Below, piece by piece: positions 58,092 to 64,000 of a stretch of DNA of 64,000 bases. The notes beneath the pieces were generated by a model that was not told where the DNA came from, did no database searches, and saw nothing but the letters and a program-made list of their open reading frames with translations. Numbering within the stretch: the first letter of the stretch is position 1; each line of letters opens with the position of its first letter. A program made the translations under genes and the position numbers. The stretch lies in the NCBI GenBank assembly GCA_028456385.1, contig JALNQF010000053.1:1-64000 (forward strand). The letters run 5' to 3'. This DNA comes from Ophiosphaerella korrae. Taxonomy: Eukaryota; Ascomycota; Dothideomycetes; Pleosporales; Phaeosphaeriaceae.

Positions 58092-58861
58092 ACGTCTAAG
58101 GCTCGGCATTGGTGGAGGATATCCCAATCGGATTTAAATTGTGGCAATCGGCGTTAGTTAATGCGAACACGAGAAACCTTACATTCGTTTCTTCTCCTAT
58201 GTAGAAATGCTAAAGCTTGATTAGCACCATGATCTGTCCGACTTCGCTTGGATCCGCCGCCCATATCCGCTGCTCACCTGCCGAAGGAGCACGAACCGGC
58301 TCGTGACCCAAATTATCACCGGACGATGAACACGCACTTATGATAAATAGGCAGGGGTGTAAAATACGACGAATGGAATTCGCTTTCGGTATTCCGATCA
58401 GCTAGAGTGTGGAATATTTCCCTTGTCAATGTCAACCCTACTGGCTGATAAATAAATTTACAAACTAAAGTAACTTTCCCTACTCGAATTTTTGTACGAC
58501 TCTTACGGACACTGCACGTTTTCGGTAATTCGGTAGATGGCATTCACACATCTGCCTATTGTTACCGGATCGACCTATATAACGGCGAAGGCTAACCATA
58601 AGCAATTGTGGCGATTACAGTGTCGCGTAATAAGAGCTTTTGTTTGATTTATATCCGAAACTCACGGCCCAAAAATCTCCACTTTTGGCGATTCGAGGTG
58701 AGCCCTAGAAAGGGGACTTTTGTCAAGAGAGTTCTCACCTCTAAAACATTATTCTCTCCTGTTTGTATTTGGCTATCATTTGTTAGCATTGTTGTGATTC
58801 GTTCAGGCTTGGAAAACGAAGTCTTGTCAGAGACAAACTTATTCCCGGCCCGGAATTTGTC
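58092..58861. other. Intergenic, upstream of MCH-type transporter
   Basis: AT-rich, with no supported gene. Short frames immediately upstream of 58862 are not family-like. Confidence 0.5.
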
Positions 58862-60470
58862 ATGCCGAGCCCACGAGCTGAAGAGGAAAACGTTTTCAAA
58901 AATAAGGACATAGAAATCACGCGGCCCGATAGGAGCAGGGAAGTCATTGGAAGCGCACCTCACACGGGAAATGGAAGCAACGAGCAAAAGTCCACAAGCA
59001 GTTCAAACATAGAAAGGCATCTTGAAGAGAATGGCGTTGGAACAGAAGCAGCTATCAAAGAACAAAAGGCTGATGTTGCTCCAAATGGGGGTTATGGCTG
59101 GGTGTGTGTAGCAGCTTGTGCGACCATCAACGCTCACACCTGGGGCCTCAATTCCTCCTACGCCGTCTTCCTGGCTTATTACCTCTCCAACAACGTCTTC
59201 CCCAGCGCCACGCCCCTTCACTACGCCTTCATCGGCGGCTTATCCATCTCTCAAGCGTTCATCGTATCGCCTATAGCAACATTAACCACACGACTCTTTT
59301 CAACTCGAACAACACTGCTCATTGGGGTAGCCCTCGAAACAGTATCCTTCATCGGAGCAAGTTTCGCCACGGAAATATGGCACCTCTTCCTTACCCAGGG
59401 CCTTTGCTTCGGCTGGGGAATGGGCTTCCTCTTCGTCGGTTCCGTCGGTATTGCAGCACAATGGTTCACTACGCGCCGTTCACTCGCCAACGGCATTTCA
59501 GCCGCGGGTTCAGGACTCGGCGGCCTCGTCTACTCGCTCTGCACACAAGCTATGATTAAAGATATTGGGCTGCCCTGGGCATTTCGGATCCTAGGCATCA
59601 TCGCGTTCGTCGTAAACACGCTGTGTTCACTGCTCATCAAAGACCGCAACAAGCAGATTGGCAGTTCGCAGCTGAGCTTTGATTACCGGTTGTTTAAGAA
59701 GCTAGAGTTTGTAGGGCTGATGGTGTTTGGGTTTCTGAGTATGCTAGGTTATGTGGTTTTACTGTTTAGTCTTCCAAGTTATGCGCGTACCATTGGACTC
59801 AGTGCGAAGCAAGGGAGCATCATTGGGGCGCTGCTCAATCTGGGTCAAGCACTTGGACGTCCGCCCATCGGGTATTTCAGCGATTCTTTTGGTCGTTTGA
59901 ATATGGCGTCCACAATGACGTTTTCATGTGGCGTTTTTAGCCTCGTGATCTGGATGTTTGCAAAGAGTTTTGGCGTCATGCTGTTCTTTGGGATGTTGGG
60001 AGGCACGGTGGCAGGAACGTATTGGGCTGTGGTGGCGCCGGTGACCACTGAGGTTATCGGTTTGAAGTCATTGCCTAGTGCGTTGAGTATTACATGGCTG
60101 GTGTTGGTGCTGCCTACTACATGTGAGTTTTCTCCTCTATCCTCATTAATTCCTTTTCATGGCGAGTCTACCAACACAACACACGAATATAGTCTCTGAA
60201 CCTATCGGTCTTGGAATTGTAGCTTTCAACAACAAAAGTTATACAGGTGCAATACTATTTACTGGCATTATGTACATTGGCGGAGCGGCGTCGTTGTGGA
60301 TGGTAAGAGCGTGGAAAATCGGTGAGTTGGAGGAGATAGCTGTTGTGGTGGGAAAATGTGGGGGAGATATTGATCCAATCACTGCTGCCAATAGCACAAA
60401 GAGAACCTTACCAGAAGGATTCAAGAGAAGCCCGTTTATCAAGAGGATGCTAATGTGGCAGAAGGTGTAG
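58862..60470 (+). CDS. MFS monocarboxylate transporter-like protein (MCH family)
   Basis: Two exons, 58862-60122 and 60193-60470, encode 512 aa. A hydrophilic N-terminus of about 75 residues precedes the MCT signature APNGGYGWVCVAACATI at the first membrane helix. Further helices include FIGGLSISQAFIVSPIATL, FGWGMGFLFVGSVGIAAQW and FGVMLFFGMLGGTVAGTY. The loop GRPPIGYFSDSFGRLN matches the MFS inter-helix motif. Splicing the 70-nt intron (GTGAGT..TATAG) joins LPTT to FSEPIGLGIV and keeps the last helices. Fungal MCH proteins resemble animal monocarboxylate carriers, but their substrates differ (one yeast member carries riboflavin). The substrate here is unknown. Confidence 0.9.
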
Positions 60471-61702
60471 AGCATATGGAAGCGAGAGTTTTACCGCATC
60501 GTGCATATTGCATACGCTAGATTTTTAGACGCTTCAATGTAAACTTTCCTAAAATAGGTATCATGGCAGGTCGTGCACCTGTGATACTTAGCACACCGCC
60601 TATTAGAGTAACTCCTGGAAACCACATAAGGGCCATTTGAAACGCACATAGCAAATCTACCGAGCATTGACAGTTGTTTGTCCTATTGTTGCGGTCAAGG
60701 AGGGGTTGAAGGCCGACGGCCTTGATCTTACTCTTTTGTGAGCCACAATTGGCCGTATATAGTGACGATTCAATGCGTTCCATCTAGTGCCGCATACCTT
60801 CGCGGCATTAGTTCCCGCTCACTAATGCCTAGTCGAGACCCCTTTCACGTTTGCATCGATCATCCTTGTCCAATCTAAGGAAAGAGCAAAGTATTTTTGA
60901 GGCAGGCTGCAGTCTCATGATGTGGACGGCGTCGTCCATGCAGTGGTTGAGGGGTGCATTCTGCAGTTGAATGACACGCATGTTTCATGCGTCGTGCTCG
61001 CACGCTATTGGACAGTGAGCCTTGTTTGGTCCATAGTATCTGCAGCCTCGTTTTGTTGGTGCATCAACATCCTGTAAATGAATTTAGACGCGTTGTGACA
61101 GCTGGAGGACGCGCCAGGAACCACAACATCGCTGATACCGCCCAGAATGCTTGAGAGAAGCTGTGAACCTGCAGAATCTCGCTAGGCGTTTTCATTTTGG
61201 CCTTCAGGGCGCATAGAGAAATGTTCTGCGGTGCAACGCGTGCCGCCCGTTCTGCGTGCAACGTTCCACTAGCATGTGGTCACCGGCCCCTGACGCAATG
61301 CCACGTTCGATGCGGCTTCAGCCAATCAGCCCCGGTTTAGCCGAACGACCTCTCCTTTCCATGTAATTCGAATTTCTTACCACCACGCCTCCCTCTTCGT
61401 CCGCTTTTTGCATCTCTTGCTGCTGCTGCTGCTTCTGCCACGGGATGTTTGCTCGTCCTGCTGTCTCCAGATCAGTCTTCTTCTGCTTCATGTCACTCCT
61501 TTAAGCTACTCATAGCCTTTCTTTTCTTGTAGACTTAATTATACTGCACCGCCGCCTGACCGCCGTTCTCGCCACCTTCCCCAGACGCGTTGCCATAGCT
61601 TCAGGCACTGCCCGCTATCTCCTCAGAAACTTAGTTGTATCTCCGACGCGCACAGCACATTCAACGGCGCGTTGAAGCTGTAAGAGAGAGGAGAGCTATT
61701 GA
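60471..61702. other. Intergenic, upstream of the polyQ gene
   Basis: No supported gene. A minus-strand frame at 60517-60783 has one hydrophobic stretch but no family match. The last 300 bases are C/T-rich with a CTGCTGCTGCTG run, probably the 5' leader of the downstream gene. Confidence 0.5.
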
Positions 61703-64000
61703 ATGCGGTCTTCGTCGCCCTCGCTGCCTCCACCGTCATCACCTCCATCTGCTATCCTGCATTTTAGTCAACCGGTTAGTCCTCGCGAGGCAATTTCCCC
61801 CACGCAGACGCTGTGGACAGCCCCGTCCCCAACTCGGACGCTTGGTCACTCGAGCCCGGAGCTTCCTCCTCTTCCGTCATTCTCAACCCTCGGAAATAAC
61901 CCGCGCACGCCTTCTACAGCTGCACGGAACGAAAGGACCGATACTTCGTACTACACGGCCAGTTGGGGAAGTCCCTATCGCCATCCTCCCCCAGTGTTCA
62001 ACAACCGGCGCCAAGCCTCAACGAACTTTGGTAGCGACGATTTCGAAGGAGACTCCTCGACTTTACAATTCGGCCTAAGCCATCTCCTTCCGTCAAGGCT
62101 TGAGATTGAGGAAGAGTCGCCTAATCGGTTCAATCTCGAACATTTGATACCTCGTCTAGAGCAGAGCGCCTCGCCTATTCAATTCACTCTTGAGAATCTT
62201 ATCCGATCTCGGTTACCAGATCTCGGTACGCCAACGAGGGAGTCGCACCGCTCGGGAAATACCCCGCGCGCAAGTGATTCAAATCCAACCTCGGAGGAGT
62301 GGGTACAACGTTTCTTGGAACAGCGTTGGAACAGAGAGGCGAACGACTGGAGAAGTGATAGCAGTGCGGAGACAGATAAGGAATCATCTGACGACCAGAT
62401 TTTACCCCTGCCAGCGCCACCAAAGAGAGGACATCACACTCGAAGCGCCAACAAAACCCTGAATCAGCAAGATTTCTGGCGCCACTTTAGCAAGGATCAG
62501 AAAGAAGCTCTCGGCAAGATGATGGCCTCAAAGTACGCAGTGCCTAGTGGAGAGTCTCATTCGAGACAGGCTTCGGGTAATAGACATGCGGTAAAACCAG
62601 TGACCAATGGACAGATTGACAAATCGCCGATTTCGCCTTCGATCCTGACGCCTGCAGAGTCACCTACGTTCGCAGACCACACTCCAAGCAAGCAGGTAGA
62701 GGATGTCGTAGGAAAACTCGTCGACGGCTCAACGGAGAAACCCCTTCCGGATACTCCCACTAAGCATCTGGCACCACCTGAGCCTGTACGAGCGCCCGCT
62801 CCACCCTCTCGCAAGAAGATTATGGTCAAAGGCAAAGGTTGCATAATTTCAATTGCACGTGATGTCCCTCGTGGGATGCCGGGCTATCCGCCGAAACCAC
62901 TGAGTGCGGATGCAGTAGATGCGAAGATGCGGAAGTTGGAGGAGGAAGGATACGACACTCGTGGCTTTAGCACAGGAGGATTGCAATCACACAACCGTGC
63001 TGTATGGCCTGCCGAAGCCGACGTTCAAGCTGAGCGTGCTAATGCTAGTTCTCAATACCGTGTACGCATATCGAAGAAAGCAGAGTGGGATCAATATGTG
63101 GCTTCTCTACTTGAAGCAAAACTAGCAGCTCTCGGCGTCAGTCAAGGAGGCGAGGAAGATATACCTCTGCCCATGTCGAGAACAGCATCTGGACAACAAC
63201 ATCCCGGCCAGGTGTTTTCGCCTCCATTACCCACATCCTCTGCTGGAAGCCACCGCATGGCCAGGCAAGGAAGTATTGTTTCCGGGTCGTTCCCATTTGG
63301 ACCATCTCCAGGACACATGTCCCGGCAATCGATCGCCTCGCCAGGTGCTTTCGTCAACCCACGGACAAGTATGCACATGCATCGCCATTCCACATTTGGT
63401 TCGCCTGCGAGCTTCGCCCATCATGCAATCTCACCTTCTGGCACATGGTCGCCTGGAAATTATTTTGGGCAACAAGATGGCCGCTCTGGCTCACCTGCTT
63501 TGCCTTTCAATAGAGCTGATATGGCTAACTTGATTTCGCCCGCCTCTCCCTTTGGCATGCGACATCAGCAATTCCCTCCTACGCCAACCCAAAAGGATGA
63601 ATACCTCATGCAAATGCAAATGCAGCAGCAACAGCAGCAGCAGCAGCAGCAGCAGCTTCAAGCTCAGCTTCTGCAACAGCAGCAACAACAACAACTTCTG
63701 GGTATGCGACCATCCTCGACCCTTGCCGAAGTACCGGAAGATGAAGATGAAGAAGATGAAGTACCTGCGATGAAACAGGCTGTTAAACCCGCCCCAGAGA
63801 TTGCTGTGCCTACTCCTCGTGGTCATCGCCATAACATTAGCGAGAATCTAGAGCGAGAGGCCGCTGATGCCGAGTATCATCTGGAGGAGGCTATCGACAA
63901 GCAGTTTGCGGAGGGTGGTGATTTCAGCACTGAACCCGAGATGAAACACCAGTACAAGTCGTCAACAGCAGCGGCTAACAACACATGGGATGATTCCCGA
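61703..64000 (+). CDS. Large Ser/Pro- and Gln-rich protein, 3' end outside the window
   Basis: An uninterrupted frame from the ATG at 61703 reaches the last base (766 codons visible) with no stop, so the gene is partial. The N-terminus MRSSSPSLPPPSSPPSAIL is Ser/Pro-rich. The most conserved-looking part is near residues 370-420 (KKIMVKGKGCIISIARDVPR, then GYPPKPLSADAV and EEEGYDTRGF), followed by ISKKAEWDQYVASLLEAKLA. Two Gln runs occur near residues 639-660, then an acidic patch EDEDEEDEV and SENLEREAADAEYHLEEAID. I have the impression of a conserved Pezizomycotina protein but cannot assign a function. It is probably nuclear or cytoplasmic; no signal or membrane segment is seen. Confidence 0.75.
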   Translation, partial: MRSSSPSLPPPSSPPSAILHFSQPVSPREAISPTQTLWTAPSPTRTLGHSSPELPPLPSFSTLGNNPRTPSTAARNERTDTSYYTASWGSPYRHPPPVFNNRRQASTNFGSDDFEGDSSTLQFGLSHLLPSRLEIEEESPNRFNLEHLIPRLEQSASPIQFTLENLIRSRLPDLGTPTRESHRSGNTPRASDSNPTSEEWVQRFLEQRWNREANDWRSDSSAETDKESSDDQILPLPAPPKRGHHTRSANKTLNQQDFWRHFSKDQKEALGKMMASKYAVPSGESHSRQASGNRHAVKPVTNGQIDKSPISPSILTPAESPTFADHTPSKQVEDVVGKLVDGSTEKPLPDTPTKHLAPPEPVRAPAPPSRKKIMVKGKGCIISIARDVPRGMPGYPPKPLSADAVDAKMRKLEEEGYDTRGFSTGGLQSHNRAVWPAEADVQAERANASSQYRVRISKKAEWDQYVASLLEAKLAALGVSQGGEEDIPLPMSRTASGQQHPGQVFSPPLPTSSAGSHRMARQGSIVSGSFPFGPSPGHMSRQSIASPGAFVNPRTSMHMHRHSTFGSPASFAHHAISPSGTWSPGNYFGQQDGRSGSPALPFNRADMANLISPASPFGMRHQQFPPTPTQKDEYLMQMQMQQQQQQQQQQQLQAQLLQQQQQQQLLGMRPSSTLAEVPEDEDEEDEVPAMKQAVKPAPEIAVPTPRGHRHNISENLEREAADAEYHLEEAIDKQFAEGGDFSTEPEMKHQYKSSTAAANNTWDDSR
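63617..63692 (+). repeat. CAG/CAA repeat coding polyglutamine
   Basis: In-frame CAG/CAA runs encode a Gln tract, a short LQAQLLQ break and a second Gln tract. The repeat is a likely site of length variation. Confidence 0.9.

Noticed and set aside
60517..60783. Minus-strand 88-codon frame with a hydrophobic segment
   Set aside because: It could be a fossil of a membrane protein, but no neighbouring exon or family signature was found.
1..64000. tRNA or rRNA genes and CRISPR arrays
   Set aside because: Reading for B-box-like GTTCGA text gave only hits inside coding regions or without a cloverleaf. There are no spaced direct repeats, and CRISPR is not expected in a fungal nucleus. A tRNA scan could not be run.

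Overview
The window is nuclear DNA of a filamentous ascomycete (Pezizomycotina). Nearly every protein-coding gene has short introns (43-93 nt) with GT..AG ends and CTAAC/CTGAC-type branch sites. The gene set is eukaryotic and partly fungus-specific: HIR1, DAD3, an NRC-2-type AGC kinase, MRE11, ARP3 and mitochondrial ribosomal proteins. A Dothideomycete (Pleosporales-like) source is my best guess from overall protein style, but the sequence alone does not prove it. Exon structures below were rebuilt by hand; each spliced CDS is a multiple of three.

Layout. 1-5.4 kb: an AGT microsatellite, a WBP4-like U1 zinc-finger splicing protein and the histone chaperone HIR1. 5.6-9.8 kb: a divergent accessory pair, an FAD monooxygenase of the salicylate-hydroxylase type and a Dal5/TNA1-type MFS carrier. 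9.8-24.7 kb: a gene-poor stretch with only two small conserved fungal genes (a one-pass membrane protein at 14.6-16.1 kb and a Ser/Arg-rich protein at 19.5-20.4 kb) and a very AT-rich desert from about 21.8 to 24.7 kb. 24.8-45.1 kb: a dense housekeeping block with taspase-like threonine aspartase, ARP3, TRM2, mitochondrial uS5, DAD3, NRC-2 kinase, a large protein with an eIF4E-binding-type motif, MRE11, mitochondrial uS19 and TAF10. 45.7-47.3 kb: an APH-family phosphotransferase pseudogene interrupted by in-frame stops. 48.4-64 kb: an F-box protein, an LARP1-like La-motif protein, a conserved protein of a family sometimes labelled CK2 beta, an MCH-type monocarboxylate transporter, and the 5' part of a large polyQ protein that leaves the window.

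How the genes relate. Most are independent housekeeping genes with no operon logic. Divergent promoters couple TRM2 with mitochondrial uS5 (a CCAAT palindrome lies between them) and MRE11 with mitochondrial uS19 (two CCAAT boxes and a CACGTG). The only candidate functional cluster is the monooxygenase/carrier pair, plausibly uptake and hydroxylation of an aromatic or heteroaromatic carboxylate. I found no CRISPR array, tRNA, rRNA or intact transposon, and no convincing new defence or biosynthetic system. The points most worth following up are the eIF4E-binding motif, the pseudogene, the taspase insertion, two tiny exons, a GC-AG intron and the inverted repeat at 21.4-21.6 kb.
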